From Roseovarius atlanticus (lineage in GTDB: Bacteria > Pseudomonadota > Alphaproteobacteria > Rhodobacterales > Rhodobacteraceae), in contig NZ_LAXJ01000012.1 in assembly GCF_001441615.1 (NCBI RefSeq), forward strand, positions 1 through 64,000: a stretch of DNA of 64,000 bases. The letters are read 5' to 3'. The notes under the pieces were generated by a model. It saw only the letters and a program-made list of their open reading frames with translations, had not been told where the DNA came from and searched no databases. Of this stretch, positions 46,071 through 56,525 are shown piece after piece (positions within the stretch are counted from its first letter, which is position 1; each line of letters starts with the position of its first letter). A program made the translations under genes and the position numbers.

Positions 46071-48034
46071 TCCGCCGGCACCCCCACGGCGCGGGTCTTG
46101 CGCGCGCCGGCTGCCACGCGGTAACGCCGATCCGAAAGCGACAGCGCACCGCCGATCGCCATCAGGATCGCGCCGCCCCAGATCCAGTTCGCCAGGGGCT
46201 TGTAATAGGTCCGCACGGCCCAGCCGCCCGCCGCCTGCTCGTCGCCGATCACGACATAGACGTCGCGCAGAAAGCCGTTGTCGATCGCGGCCTCGGTCGT
46301 TGGCATCCCGGCCACCGGGTAGATGCGCTTTTCCGGGGTCAGCCGGCTGATCTCGGAGCCGCCCTTCGACAGGGTCACATCCGCCATAGTCGACAGGTAG
46401 TTCGGCCCCTCCACCTCGCGCACGTCGTCGAGCGTGATGGTCAGTCCCGACACGTCAAAGCTGTCGCCCACCTGCGCCACGCGGATATCCTCGGCCTCCC
46501 AGGCCAGCATCCCGGCGATGCCCGCGATGGTGATGCCAAAGCCCGCATGGGCCACGGCCTTGCCCCAGTCGGCGCGCGGCAGGCGCGTCAGCCGCGACAG
46601 GCGGCCCCCGCCCCGTCCCGTCCGGCTCCACAGATCGACCGCCGCGCCCGACACCAGCCAGGCCGCGAGGAACAGGCCCACCGGGCCAAGCGCGCTGCGT
46701 TCCGTCTGCATCGCAAACGCCAGCGCGCCCACGGCCACGGCCAGCGCGAACGCCCCCGCCAGCGGCTTCACCACGCGGCCCAAATTGCCCCGCTTCCACG
46801 GCAGCATCGCGCCCACCGGCAGGATCAGGCCCAGAACCACCATGAACGGCGTGAAGGCCATGTTGAAGAACGGCTCGCCGACGCTCAGCTTGCGGTCGAA
46901 CATGAGTTCCGAGATCAGCGGCCAGATCGTGCCCACGAAGATGACAAAGGCCGACACGCCCAAGAGCACGTTGTTGGCCACCAGCATCGTCTCGCGGCTC
47001 ATCAGGCCAAAGACCCCCTTGGCCTGCATCGCGCCCGCCCGCGCGGCGAACAGTGTCAGGCCCAGCATCATGAAAAAGCCGGTGATCATCAGCAGGAACA
47101 CGCCGCGTTCGGGGTCCGTGGCAAAGGCATGAACCGAGGTCAGCACGCCCGAGCGGGTGATGAACGCGCCGATCATCGAAAACCCGAAGGCGATGATGGC
47201 CAAGAGGATGGTCCAGCTTTTCAGCGACTCGCGCTTTTCCACCACGATGGCCGAATGCAGCAGCGCGGCGGCAATGAGCCACGGCATGAAGCTGGCGTTT
47301 TCGACCGGGTCCCAGAACCAGAACCCGCCCCAGCCCAGCTCGTAATAGGCCCACCAGGACCCAAGCGCGATGCCGATGGTCAGGAAGATCCACGCCGCCA
47401 GCGTATAGGGCCGCACCCACCGGCCCCAGGCCGCATCGACCCGGCCCTCGATCAACGCGGCCAGCGCGAAGGAATAGGTCATCGAAAGACCCACGTAGCC
47501 GAGGTAGAGGAACGGCGGATGGAACGCCAACCCGGGGTCCTGCAACAGCGGATTGAGGTCGCGCCCGTCGAAAGGCGGCACGTCCATGCGCAGAAACGGG
47601 TTCGAGGTGAACAGGATAAACGCAAAGAACGCCACCCCGATCAGGCCCTGAATCGACAGCACACGCGCCTTCAGCGTCGGCGGCAGGTTGCCGCCGAACC
47701 ACGCGGCGAACGCCCCGAAAAGCGTCACGATCAGCACCCACAGCAGCATCGAGCCTTCGTGGTTCCCCCAGACGCCGGTGATCTTGTAAAGCAGCGGCTT
47801 GGCCGAATGGCTGTTGGCCACCACCAGCTCCAGCGAGAAATCAGAGGTCACGAAGGCCCACATCAGCGCGCCGAACGCGCCCAGCGTCAGCACGAATTGC
47901 AGCGTCGCGGCGGGCTCGGCCACCGCCATCCACCCCGCCCATCGCTTATGCGCGCCGATCAGAGGCACGACCGACTGAAAGCACGCCACGAAGAAGGCGA
48001 GGATGAGGGCGAAATGTCCAAGCTCGGTGATCAT
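46067..48034 (-). CDS. ccmF: Cytochrome c-type biogenesis protein CcmF
   Basis: 655 residues with many membrane segments. The tryptophan-rich heme-handling motif WGNHEGSMLLWVL is at about 90-102, followed by GSWWAYYELGWGGFWFWDPVENASFMPW. It is the heme lyase subunit with CcmH. ATG 48034 gives the usual length; the frame is open to 48196 but those codons have no family match. ccmE, its usual partner, is separated from it here by a holin and an endolysin. Confidence 0.93.
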   Translation of the reverse strand: MITELGHFALILAFFVACFQSVVPLIGAHKRWAGWMAVAEPAATLQFVLTLGAFGALMWAFVTSDFSLELVVANSHSAKPLLYKITGVWGNHEGSMLLWVLIVTLFGAFAAWFGGNLPPTLKARVLSIQGLIGVAFFAFILFTSNPFLRMDVPPFDGRDLNPLLQDPGLAFHPPFLYLGYVGLSMTYSFALAALIEGRVDAAWGRWVRPYTLAAWIFLTIGIALGSWWAYYELGWGGFWFWDPVENASFMPWLIAAALLHSAIVVEKRESLKSWTILLAIIAFGFSMIGAFITRSGVLTSVHAFATDPERGVFLLMITGFFMMLGLTLFAARAGAMQAKGVFGLMSRETMLVANNVLLGVSAFVIFVGTIWPLISELMFDRKLSVGEPFFNMAFTPFMVVLGLILPVGAMLPWKRGNLGRVVKPLAGAFALAVAVGALAFAMQTERSALGPVGLFLAAWLVSGAAVDLWSRTGRGGGRLSRLTRLPRADWGKAVAHAGFGITIAGIAGMLAWEAEDIRVAQVGDSFDVSGLTITLDDVREVEGPNYLSTMADVTLSKGGSEISRLTPEKRIYPVAGMPTTEAAIDNGFLRDVYVVIGDEQAAGGWAVRTYYKPLANWIWGGAILMAIGGALSLSDRRYRVAAGARKTRAVGVPAE

Positions 48035-48421
48035 GGCCCGGTTATAATCGTCCCGGGCCTCGTCTCCAACCCATTTCGGGTGCGACGGGTGATCACATTG
48101 TCGCGGGAATACGCCGCGCCATCGCTGCCCCCCGGGGTGTCGATCCAACGGCACATCGGCAGAGCTTTTTCTCGGCCAAATCCGAAAAACGTTCAAGCAA
48201 TGTACCCGCGTCTGCCCAATCGCCGCCCCCTGGGTGGGGGGCAGCGATGGCGCGGCGGCGCGGCAAGCAGCGCCTTGATTCCGCGCCGGTGACTAGATAC
48301 GCAACATCGTCCCGGACTTGATCCGGGACCTCCCCCGCCAAGAGATCACCGGATCAAGTCCGGGGATGACGGTGAGGACACGCGGCGGGCCCCGTGCTTC
48401 GCGCCACGCGCCCGCGCGCTC
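48035..48421. other. Intergenic region with a palindromic repeat
   Basis: 387 bases between ccmF and the holin gene. It contains the second copy of the CCCGGACTTGATCCGGG repeat (48305-48371). No gene seen. The ccmF promoter should lie near its left edge. Confidence 0.5.
48305..48371. repeat. Interspersed palindromic repeat, copy 2
   Basis: CCCGGACTTGATCCGGGA is followed about 20 bases later by its inverted counterpart, ACCGGATCAAGTCCGGGGA. The whole forms a large cruciform with a small hairpin in each arm. It shares its core with 22387-22445. Confidence 0.65.
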
Positions 48422-49009
48422 TTATCGCCCGTGGCTAGCGTCCTGCCACTCCCGCAGGGCCGCATTGGGCTCGCTGTCCGCCTGCTGCACCTGCAAGCTC
48501 AGCCCCGCGTCATGCCCGGTATCGGCCACGCCCGCGCTGCCCGCCTCCAGCGCGCGCAGGGATTTCAGGTTGCCCACCACCTGCGGCGTGCGGGCCATCG
48601 TGGCAGCGATGGAGCGGTGAAATTCCTGCCCCTTCGCCTGATGCCGCGCCCCGAAGTAAAAGCTGACAATCGCCCCCAACAGCCACCACAGCGGCTCGGG
48701 CACCAGCGCGATCCCCTGCATCCGCTCGGAAAACCAGATCGGGTCCACCATCGCGGCCACGAACAGACCCAGCGTGCCAAGCGCCATTGCCGGGCGCGGC
48801 ACCCGGTTCAGCCCGTCGATGAACCGGTCGTACCAGCCCTTGCGCTCGGCCTTGAACTCCGCCGCCAGCTGCGCCAGCGCCGCGCCCTGCAACTCCGCCG
48901 CGCGTTCATCCGATTTCTCGGCATTCACCCGGAACGCCTCCGCCGTCTCGACCACGGCATTGCGCCCGCCGCCGAAGACCAAGCTCAGGAATGTCTGGAT
49001 CAGTCCCAT
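48422..49009 (-). CDS. GTA-type three-TM holin family protein
   Basis: 195 residues. The N-terminal helix (MGLIQTFLSLVFGGGRNAV) and a charged helical segment precede two clear membrane spans (about 75-95 and 105-125: ALGTLGLFVAAMVDPIWF and PLWWLLGAIVSFYFGAR). A cytoplasmic tail completes it. This is the layout of the holin found beside gene transfer agent endolysins in Rhodobacterales. It overlaps the endolysin gene by 10 bases. Together they would release GTA particles by lysing a subset of cells. That role is inferred from family and pairing. Confidence 0.75.
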   Translation of the reverse strand: MGLIQTFLSLVFGGGRNAVVETAEAFRVNAEKSDERAAELQGAALAQLAAEFKAERKGWYDRFIDGLNRVPRPAMALGTLGLFVAAMVDPIWFSERMQGIALVPEPLWWLLGAIVSFYFGARHQAKGQEFHRSIAATMARTPQVVGNLKSLRALEAGSAGVADTGHDAGLSLQVQQADSEPNAALREWQDASHGR

Positions 49010-49611
49010 TTCGCCACCCGGTCCCGAAATTCCGTCGGCGTCAGGTGATAGCGGGGCGAGATGAACGCCTCGGCCCGCCGGATCCAGCCGCCCTTTCCGC
49101 CCGCCCGGGTGCGCGCGTATTTGCGCGACGCGGGGCGCTGATCGGCCAGCCGGAAATAGTAATTCCGCCGCGCGATCCCGTAGGCATCCGCGATATGCAG
49201 CGGCGCCACGCCATGGGCCAGCTCGGCCGCCTCGATGGTCTGCGGGCCGATGATGCCGTCCACCGCCACCTCGTGCCCCATCTGCCGCAACAGCCGTTGC
49301 AGGATCTTCACCGCATTGGCCCCGGCATTCACGTACATGTCGAACACGCTGGCCTGCAAAACCTGCGGCAGGCGGGCGATGCCGGGCCGGTGGTAGTAAT
49401 GGTCGATGAAAATATCCTGCGCCTGTGCGCGGCTCAGCCGGCGCACATCGGCCACGTCCACATCCCCGTCGCGGTCCAGGTCCAGCCCCAGCCGCCGCAT
49501 CGTGTGGATGGTCACGCCATGGTTGGTGGCCCCGCCGGGGTCGTTGGGGTCGTTCACGAACCCGCCTTCCCGCGCCAGGATATCCTTTGCGATCTCCGAG
49601 ACAGTCTGCAT
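49000..49611 (-). CDS. Endolysin, glycoside hydrolase family 108 with peptidoglycan-binding domain
   Basis: 203 residues. The GH108 catalytic motif EGGFVNDPNDPGGATNHGVT (glutamate at about residue 15) opens the protein. The C-terminal peptidoglycan-binding part includes VDGIIGPQTIEAAE. It cleaves the murein backbone. There is no signal peptide, so it needs the holin encoded next to it. In Rhodobacter capsulatus a holin/endolysin pair outside the main GTA cluster lyses producer cells; this pair looks like its counterpart. It sits between ccmE and ccmF. Confidence 0.85.
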   Translation of the reverse strand: MQTVSEIAKDILAREGGFVNDPNDPGGATNHGVTIHTMRRLGLDLDRDGDVDVADVRRLSRAQAQDIFIDHYYHRPGIARLPQVLQASVFDMYVNAGANAVKILQRLLRQMGHEVAVDGIIGPQTIEAAELAHGVAPLHIADAYGIARRNYYFRLADQRPASRKYARTRAGGKGGWIRRAEAFISPRYHLTPTEFRDRVAKWD

Positions 49612-49678
49612 TCCGCGCCCCCTTGGCCAGCGATGTCAACTCGCCGGCAAGGGTGGTCAGGAATGGTTAACGCGGGGT

Positions 49679-50125
49679 CTAGCTACCGTCCGGTTCCTGG
49701 TAGACGCCCTGTTCCTTCAGCGCGTCGACCACCTCTTTCGGCATGTATTCCTCGTCATGCTTGGCCAGGATCTCGGTCGCGGTAAAGACCCCGTCCTCAT
49801 AGCGGCCCAAGCCCACCATGCCCTCGTTCTCTCCGAAAAGATCCGGCAGAACCCCGGTATAGCGCACCGGCACCGACGCGCCGCCATCGGTCACGCTGAA
49901 GGTCACAGTCTCGCCCTCGCCGCGCCTCAGCGTGCCTTCCTCAACCAGCCCGCCGATGCGGAACGTTTCCGAGGGTGCGGGCGGTTCGGCCATCACCTGG
50001 CTTGGCGAGCGGAAGAAGTTGATGCCGTCGCGCATGGCATAGCCGATCAGCCCCGTGGCCAGCACCAGCGCAATGGCCGTCACGGCAATGATCTGCACAC
50101 GCCTTTGTTTTTTCAATGATTTCAT
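49679..50125 (-). CDS. ccmE: Cytochrome c maturation heme chaperone CcmE
   Basis: 148 residues. An N-terminal anchor (about 10-30) is followed by an OB-fold. The heme-binding histidine is in LAKHDEEYMP. It carries heme to the CcmF/CcmH lyase. argC lies upstream on the same strand 28 bases away. Confidence 0.93.
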   Translation of the reverse strand: MKSLKKQRRVQIIAVTAIALVLATGLIGYAMRDGINFFRSPSQVMAEPPAPSETFRIGGLVEEGTLRRGEGETVTFSVTDGGASVPVRYTGVLPDLFGENEGMVGLGRYEDGVFTATEILAKHDEEYMPKEVVDALKEQGVYQEPDGS

Positions 50126-50153
50126 CGCGCTACCCCGTCCTCCTCAGGGAAAC

Positions 50154-51182
50154 TCATGGAAACACCGGCGCCAGCATCAGCCCCGTGGTCTCGTCGATAC
50201 CTAGCATCAGGTTGGCATTCTGCAAAGCCTGCCCGCTCGACCCCTTGCACAGGTTGTCGAGTGCGGCGACCACGATGGCCCGCCCGTCGATGCGGTCCGC
50301 CACCACGCCGATATGGCAGAAATTGCTGCCCCGCACATGCCGCGTGCTGGGCCCTTCACCATAGGGCAGAACCTCGATGAAAGGCTCGTCCGCGTAAGTA
50401 TTGAAAAGCGTCTCGTAAACGGCCTTGGCCTCACCCTTCACATATCCCGTCGCCAGAATCCCCCGGTTCGCCGGGATCAGATGCGGCGTGAACTGGATGC
50501 GCACGTCCCGCCCCGCAATCTCCGAGAACTCCTGATCGAACTCGCCCAGGTGCCGGTGCGTGCCCCCCAGGGCATAGGCGTGATACCCTTCGGACAGCTC
50601 CGCATGCAGCAGGTTTTCCTTGAGCGACCGCCCTGCCCCCGAAACCCCGCATTTCAGATCGAGGATGATCTCGTCGAGGTCGATCACCCCCGCCTGGATC
50701 AAGGGCCGCAGGATATATTGCCCGGTCGCGGCATTGCATCCCGTTCCGGCCACCAGCCGCGCGCCCCGGATGGCGTCGCGGTAGAACTCGGTCAGGCCAT
50801 AGACCGCCTCTTTCTGCATCTCGACGGCGGCGTGCGCGTTGCCGTACCATTTCTCGTAAGCGTCCGGATCGCGCAGCCTGAAATCCGCGCTCAGATCCAC
50901 GATCTTCAGATCCGTGGGCAGCGCCGCGATGACCTCCTGGCTGGTCTTGTGCGGCAGGGCGCAAAAGCACAGGTCGATCCCGGAAAAGTCGATCTCGTCG
51001 ATCGTCACCAGCGTCGGCAGATCGAGGTGCCGCAGATGCGGAAACGCCTGCGCCATGGTCTGCCCGGCCTTGGAATTGGCCGACAGCGCGGCAATCTCCA
51101 GCCCGGGATGGGTGGCGATCAGCCGGACAAGTTCGGCGCCGGTATAGCCCGAAGCGCCCAGAATGGCGATTTTATGGGTCAT
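50154..51182 (-). CDS. argC: N-acetyl-gamma-glutamyl-phosphate reductase
   Basis: 342 residues of the long ArgC type. The NADP site is [15 protein letters not shown]. The catalytic cysteine is in [13 protein letters not shown], and the histidine region is [10 protein letters not shown]. It performs the third step of arginine synthesis. It precedes ccmE in the same direction. Confidence 0.94.
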   Translation of the reverse strand: MTHKIAILGASGYTGAELVRLIATHPGLEIAALSANSKAGQTMAQAFPHLRHLDLPTLVTIDEIDFSGIDLCFCALPHKTSQEVIAALPTDLKIVDLSADFRLRDPDAYEKWYGNAHAAVEMQKEAVYGLTEFYRDAIRGARLVAGTGCNAATGQYILRPLIQAGVIDLDEIILDLKCGVSGAGRSLKENLLHAELSEGYHAYALGGTHRHLGEFDQEFSEIAGRDVRIQFTPHLIPANRGILATGYVKGEAKAVYETLFNTYADEPFIEVLPYGEGPSTRHVRGSNFCHIGVVADRIDGRAIVVAALDNLCKGSSGQALQNANLMLGIDETTGLMLAPVFP

Positions 51183-51253
51183 GTCAGACCTCTTTCATCA
51201 GTTATCAGTCTTGTAAGGAAGATTGCGCGCGCCCGCAATGCGACGCGCTGGCC

Positions 51254-52069
51254 TCAGGCGGCGTGAAACGTGATCCCTCGTCGCAGGAACTGCGTCGCCC
51301 GGTCCGAGGTGCGCTTGGGGTCGCCCGTGGTCAAAAAACGCACGCCCTCGCCTCCGGTCGCCATTTCGGGGTGCCGCTCCAGGTAATCGGCCAGGCTCGC
51401 CGCCACCAGTTGCGGCTGCGAATAGACCTGCACCTCCGGCCCCAATGCCGCCTGGAACACGTCTTCGACCAGCGGGTAATGCGTGCAGCCCAGAACGGCG
51501 GCCTGCGGATTGGGCATCTTACGCTTCAGCGCATCCACATGGCTGCGCACCAGCGCCTCGGCCAAAATCATGTCGCCGTCCTCGATGGCATCCACCACGC
51601 CGCCACAGGCCTGCGCCTCGACATCCACGCCGATGGCCCGGAACGCCAGTTCGCGCTGAAAGGCCCTGCTGCTGACGGTCGTGGGCGTGGCGAACAGCGC
51701 CGCGTGCTTCACCGCCACCTCGCGCGGGGGAGAGTTGTCGCCCCATTGCCGCTCGGTCAGCGCCTCGATCAGCGGCACGAAGACGCCCAGCACGCGCTTG
51801 CCCTTCGGCACGCCTTCCTCCTGCATCCGGCGCAGCGCGGCGGCGGACGCGGTGTTGCAGGCCAGGATCACCAGGTTGCAGTCCTCGTCATGCCACAGCC
51901 GCTGCACATGCGCCTTGGTGCGAGTGAATATATCGTCAGGATCGCGCACGCCGTAAGGCGCGTTGGCGTTGTCGCCCAGATAGACCAGCGCCACATCGGG
52001 CAGCCGCGCCTCCACGGCGCTCAGAACCGTCAGGCCGCCAAGCCCGCTGTCGAAAATCCCAACTGCCAT
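51254..52069 (-). CDS. murI: Glutamate racemase
   Basis: 271 residues. It makes D-glutamate for peptidoglycan. The two catalytic cysteines are in LACNTASA and LGCTHYPL, and [14 protein letters not shown] is the standard N-terminus. I start at ATG 52069; an earlier in-frame ATG at 52111 would overlap the upstream acyltransferase gene and adds a non-conserved stretch. Confidence 0.9.
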   Translation of the reverse strand: MAVGIFDSGLGGLTVLSAVEARLPDVALVYLGDNANAPYGVRDPDDIFTRTKAHVQRLWHDEDCNLVILACNTASAAALRRMQEEGVPKGKRVLGVFVPLIEALTERQWGDNSPPREVAVKHAALFATPTTVSSRAFQRELAFRAIGVDVEAQACGGVVDAIEDGDMILAEALVRSHVDALKRKMPNPQAAVLGCTHYPLVEDVFQAALGPEVQVYSQPQLVAASLADYLERHPEMATGGEGVRFLTTGDPKRTSDRATQFLRRGITFHAA

Positions 52070-52091
52070 GTCAACCGCGCTGCCCGCGCCC

Positions 52092-52955
52092 CTAGTCGTA
52101 TTCGAAGCCAATCTCGTCCGGGTTCACCGGACGCGTGCTAAGCTCATACGTCTTGTGCCGCAGAAACGCCATCATGGATTTCGTGTCGCCGGCCCGGGCG
52201 CGCAATTCGTCCTGCGCGATGGGCTGGCCCACCACGACCTGCACGCGTGTGTCCACGCGCTTGCTGAACTCCTTGATCAGCAAGCCCATGCGCAGGGTGT
52301 AATGCAGGTGACTGGCCAGCTGGAACAAACGGCTGGTATGCCCTTCGAAGAAAATCGGCACCACAGTCGCATCCGATTTCGCCACCATCCGCGCCGTGAA
52401 CCCGCGCCAGCCGGGGTCGAGCGGCTGGGCAAAGGGTTTGGCCGCCGTGCTGACCGTCCCGCCGGGGAAAATCCCGATGGCGCCCCCGCCCTTCAGATAG
52501 TTCAGCGCCGTCTTGCGCGTCTCGACATTCAGCGCGACAGCCTCTTTCGTCTCGTCGAAGCTGATCGGCAGGATCACGCGGTTCAGATCCTCAGCCTTGC
52601 GAAAGATCTGGTGCGCAAGGATGCGGAAATCGCCCCGCGTCTGGCTCAGGATATGGCCCATCATCAGACCATCCAAAATGCCATACGGGTGGTTCGCGAT
52701 CAGGATCAACGGCCCCTTGCGCGGGATGCTGTCCAGGCTTCCGCCCACAACGTCCAGCGTCAGGCCATAGCGTTCCACCATCACCTGCCAGAAATCCCGG
52801 CCCGCCGCGACCTCCTGCTCATAGCCCGCCGCCCGCTTGATCAGCCGGATACGGCCCGTCAGGTTTTCCATCGTGCGGATCATGGCGCGGCCCCCGCGGG
52901 TCTGCGCCGAGTAGGCATAGCTGATGTCACGGGCCACGTGGCGTTCCAGGCGCAT
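52092..52955 (-). CDS. Lysophospholipid acyltransferase family protein
   Basis: 287 residues. The acyltransferase motif HX4D appears as NHPYGILDG and the second as [10 protein letters not shown]. It is of the PlsC/OlsA superfamily that transfers acyl chains to lysophospholipid or lyso-ornithine lipid. The frame opens at 53033, but ATG 52955 begins the conserved part ([16 protein letters not shown]). The exact acceptor cannot be told. Confidence 0.82.
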   Translation of the reverse strand: MRLERHVARDISYAYSAQTRGGRAMIRTMENLTGRIRLIKRAAGYEQEVAAGRDFWQVMVERYGLTLDVVGGSLDSIPRKGPLILIANHPYGILDGLMMGHILSQTRGDFRILAHQIFRKAEDLNRVILPISFDETKEAVALNVETRKTALNYLKGGGAIGIFPGGTVSTAAKPFAQPLDPGWRGFTARMVAKSDATVVPIFFEGHTSRLFQLASHLHYTLRMGLLIKEFSKRVDTRVQVVVGQPIAQDELRARAGDTKSMMAFLRHKTYELSTRPVNPDEIGFEYD

Positions 52956-53046
52956 GTTACCGTCCGTCTCGATTCGCGTGCATCCATCTACATCGCCCCG
53001 CCACGTAACAGGGCGATGAAATTTGGGTAACAAAGGCGCGGGCGGC

Positions 53047-56000
53047 CTACTGTGCCGCGCGCGCCACGTCCTGCCCGCCTTCGCGGATCACCTGCAACAG
53101 ATGCTCGCGCTGCTTGGCCGCCTTCTGCGCGTTCGCCATCTTCACCGGACCGAAGCCGCGAATCTGCAACGGCAGTTCGGCCAGCGCCACGATGGCGTCC
53201 TGCGTCCTGCCCTCCAGCTTAGGCAGCACCTGCGCCATGTCCGCCTCGTACTCGCGGATCAGCGCGCGTTCCATCCGCCGCTCCTCGCTATAGCCGAAGA
53301 TGTCCAGCGGCGTGCCGCGCAAGCCCTTGAACTTCGCCATCAGGCGCATCGGCTTTTCCATCCAGGCGCCGAATTGCCGCTTCTTGGGCCTACCGTCCGG
53401 GCCGGTCTTGCTCAGGATCGGCGGCGCCAGGTGAAAGGTCATGTCGAAATCACCCGCGAACTCCTCCTCGGCCTTCTTCCGGCTCTGGATCAGCAGGCGC
53501 GCGACCTCGTATTCGTCCTTGTAGCTCAAGAGCTTGTGATAGCCCATCGCCACCGCTTCGCGCACTTGCTCGTTCTCGATCCCGTCCACCAGCTTGCGAT
53601 ACCGCTTGGCCAGCCGCTTGGACTGATATCCGACCAGGTGATCGGCGCGGAAGGCGATCTTCTCCTCCAGCGATTTGGGTTTCTGCACCACGTTCGGCGT
53701 CACCATGCGGTCCGCCTCCTCGGGGTGCACGGCGGCCCATCGCCCAATTTCGAAGGCGCGCAGGTTCCGCTCCACCGCGGCCCCGTTCAGCTCGATGGCA
53801 GCATCGATCGAGGCCTTAGACAAGGGCACGAGGCCCCGCTGCCATGCCGCGCCAAAGATGATCATGTTGGAAAAGATCGCGTCGCCCATCGCCACCCGCG
53901 CCAGTTCGCTGGCGTCGAACAGCACCACGTCATCCTGCATCCGCGCCTTCAGCGACAGCGCCAGCTGGTCGGTCGGCAGCGTGAATTCGGTGTCGCGGGT
54001 GAAATCGCCGGTCATGATCTCGTGGCTGTTGACCACGCCACCCGTGCGCCCCATCCGAGTCAGGCCCAGCGTCTTGGCCCCGGCGCTGACCACCAGGTCA
54101 CCGCCAATCAGCGCATCCGCCTCGCCCGTGGCGACTCGTATCGCACTGATATCGCCCGGCTTCTCGGCAATCCGGCAATGGATATGCACCGCGCCGCCCT
54201 TCTGCGCCAGACCGGCCATTTCCATCATGCCCGCGCCCTTGCCGTCGATCTGCGCCGCCTGCGCCATGACCGCGCCGATGGTCACCACGCCCGTGCCGCC
54301 GACGCCGGTGATCACCACGTTATACGTGCCGTCGATCCTGGGCAGCGCGGGCTCGGGCAGGTCCGGCAGGTCCAGATCGGCTGAGGCTTCCTTGCGGATC
54401 TTCGCCCCTTCCAGCGTCACGAAGGACGGGCAAAACCCCTTGAGGCAGGAAAAATCCTTATTGCAGCTCGACTGGTCGATGGCCCGCTTGCGGCCCAGTT
54501 CGGTTTCCTTCGGCACGATGGCGACACAGTTCGACTGCACCCCGCAATCGCCGCAGCCTTCGCAAATGTCGGTGTTGATGAACACGCGCTTGTCGGGATC
54601 CGGAAATTTGCCGCGCTTGCGGCGACGGCGCTTCTCGGCGGCGCAGGTCTGTACGTAAATTATGGCAGATACGCCCTTGATTTCCTGAAACTTCTCCTGC
54701 ACCTGCATCATCTCGGCCCGCTCGCGCCAGCCGATGCCGGACGGGAAGTGCGACTTCTCCGGCTCTTCCTTCTCGTCATAGACCACCGCGATGTGCTGCA
54801 CGCCCATCGACTGCAGCTCGCGCGCGATCCGGTCGGGGCCCAGCCCGCCCTCGTTGGTCTGCCCGCCGGTCATGGCGACCGCGTCGTTGTAGAGGATCTT
54901 GTAGGTGATGTTCACACCCGCAGCCAACGCCGCGCGAATGGCCAGAACGCCAGAATGGTTGTAGGTGCCATCCCCAAGATTCTGGAACACATGTTCGCGG
55001 TTCGAAAACGGCGCCTCGCCGATCCAGTTGGCCCCTTCCGCACCCATGTGGGTGAACCCGCTGGTCTCGCGATCCATCCACAGCGACATGATGTGACACC
55101 CGATCCCGGCATAGGCGCGCCCGCCCTCGGGCACCTTGGTCGAGGTGTTGTGCGGACACCCGGCGCAGAAATACGGCAGCCGCGCCGCCAGCTCCTCGGC
55201 ATTGTCCGATTTCTTCGCTTCGTCAATCAGTTGCAGGCCGGCCTTCACGCGATCCGTGCCGCGACCTTCCTCCACCAGGATCGTGCCGATCTTCTCGGCC
55301 ACCATCACCGGGTCCAGCGCCATGCGCGTCGGGAACAGCTCCTCGGAATGCAGGCCGCCCGCACCGCCCTTGTACCAGCCATAGACGCGCCGCCCCTGCC
55401 GGTCGTCGAAAATCGCTTCCTTGATCTGGATCTCGATCAGCTTGCGCTTTTCCTCGACCACCACGATCAGGTCCAGCTCCTCGGCCCAATCGTGAAAGCC
55501 CTTCATGTCCATCGGGAAGGTCTGGCCCACCTTGTAGGTCGTCAGCCCCAGCCGCTCGGCCTCGGCGGCGTCGATCCCCAGCATGTCCAGCGCATGAGTC
55601 AGGTCCAGCCAGTTCTTGCCGGCGGCCACAAACCCGATCTTCGCGCCCGGCTTGCCCCACACCCGTTTGTCAATTTTGTTTGCGTGTGCAAAGGCTTCGG
55701 CGGCGTACCTCTTGTGGTCGATCATCCGCGCTTCCTGCGCGATCCAATGATCCCCCAGCCGGATGCTCAGGCCCCCATCCGGCATGTCGAACTCCGGCAA
55801 CACGAAATTCATCCGGTCGAGGCTGCCATCGACGACGCTGGTCACCTCCACCGTGTCCTTCATCGTCTTCAGCCCGGCCCAGACGCCCGCAAAGCGCGAC
55901 AGCGCAAAGCCATAGAGGCCAAAGTCCAGGATCTCCTGCACCCCCGCCGGCGACAGCACCGGCATGTAGGCATCCACCAGCGCCCAGTCCGACTGGTGAC

Positions 56001-56466
56001 ACACGGTCGAGCTTTCGCCAGTATGATCATCCCCCATGGCCATCAACACGCCGCCCAAGGGCGCGGTCCCGGCCATGTTCGCGTGGCGCATCACGTCGCC
56101 CGAGCGGTCCACCCCCGGCCCCTTGCCGTACCACAGGCCGAAAACGCCATCATGTTTTCCTTCGCCGCGCAGCTGCGCCTGTTGCGTGCCCCACAGCGCC
56201 GTCGCCGCCAGATCCTCGTTCAGCCCCGGCTGAAAGGTCACGTTCGCCTCGGCCAGCACCTTTTCCGCGCGCGCCATCTGCAAGTCCACGGCCCCCAGGG
56301 GCGAGCCGCGATAGCCCGTCACGTACCCGGCGGTGTTGTGCCCTTCGGCGCGGTCCCGTGCGGCCTGCATCAGCATCAGCCGCACCAGCGCCTGCGTGCC
56401 GTTCAGCAGGATCTGCGATTTGGACAGGTCCAGCCGGTCATTGAGGGAAATCTTCTGATCGCTCAT
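53047..56466 (-). CDS. iorAB: Indolepyruvate ferredoxin oxidoreductase, fused alpha/beta subunits
   Basis: 1139 residues. It oxidatively decarboxylates aryl-pyruvates to aryl-acetyl-CoA with ferredoxin. Order: a pyrimidine-binding domain (ALVRLMLMQAARDRAEGHNTAG), then TPP-binding GIGCHIMSLWMDRETSG. A ferredoxin-like region follows with CEGCGDCGVQSNC and CNKDFSCLKGFCP, then a gamma-type domain (VVITGVGGTGVVTIGAVMAQAA) and a long C-terminal extension. ATG 56466 has GGGAGG upstream. A 21-bp inverted repeat lies 60 bases before the start, facing the LysR gene. Confidence 0.9.
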   Translation of the reverse strand: MSDQKISLNDRLDLSKSQILLNGTQALVRLMLMQAARDRAEGHNTAGYVTGYRGSPLGAVDLQMARAEKVLAEANVTFQPGLNEDLAATALWGTQQAQLRGEGKHDGVFGLWYGKGPGVDRSGDVMRHANMAGTAPLGGVLMAMGDDHTGESSTVCHQSDWALVDAYMPVLSPAGVQEILDFGLYGFALSRFAGVWAGLKTMKDTVEVTSVVDGSLDRMNFVLPEFDMPDGGLSIRLGDHWIAQEARMIDHKRYAAEAFAHANKIDKRVWGKPGAKIGFVAAGKNWLDLTHALDMLGIDAAEAERLGLTTYKVGQTFPMDMKGFHDWAEELDLIVVVEEKRKLIEIQIKEAIFDDRQGRRVYGWYKGGAGGLHSEELFPTRMALDPVMVAEKIGTILVEEGRGTDRVKAGLQLIDEAKKSDNAEELAARLPYFCAGCPHNTSTKVPEGGRAYAGIGCHIMSLWMDRETSGFTHMGAEGANWIGEAPFSNREHVFQNLGDGTYNHSGVLAIRAALAAGVNITYKILYNDAVAMTGGQTNEGGLGPDRIARELQSMGVQHIAVVYDEKEEPEKSHFPSGIGWRERAEMMQVQEKFQEIKGVSAIIYVQTCAAEKRRRRKRGKFPDPDKRVFINTDICEGCGDCGVQSNCVAIVPKETELGRKRAIDQSSCNKDFSCLKGFCPSFVTLEGAKIRKEASADLDLPDLPEPALPRIDGTYNVVITGVGGTGVVTIGAVMAQAAQIDGKGAGMMEMAGLAQKGGAVHIHCRIAEKPGDISAIRVATGEADALIGGDLVVSAGAKTLGLTRMGRTGGVVNSHEIMTGDFTRDTEFTLPTDQLALSLKARMQDDVVLFDASELARVAMGDAIFSNMIIFGAAWQRGLVPLSKASIDAAIELNGAAVERNLRAFEIGRWAAVHPEEADRMVTPNVVQKPKSLEEKIAFRADHLVGYQSKRLAKRYRKLVDGIENEQVREAVAMGYHKLLSYKDEYEVARLLIQSRKKAEEEFAGDFDMTFHLAPPILSKTGPDGRPKKRQFGAWMEKPMRLMAKFKGLRGTPLDIFGYSEERRMERALIREYEADMAQVLPKLEGRTQDAIVALAELPLQIRGFGPVKMANAQKAAKQREHLLQVIREGGQDVARAAQ

Positions 56467-56525
56467 TTCGTCCTCCCGTGGCGCTTGCGCGATCCGGCGC
56501 AATTGCTAAACATATAGGCGTGTAT

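Noticed and set aside
48422..49611. Prophage
   Set aside because: Only holin and endolysin are present, with no capsid, tail, terminase or integrase genes nearby.
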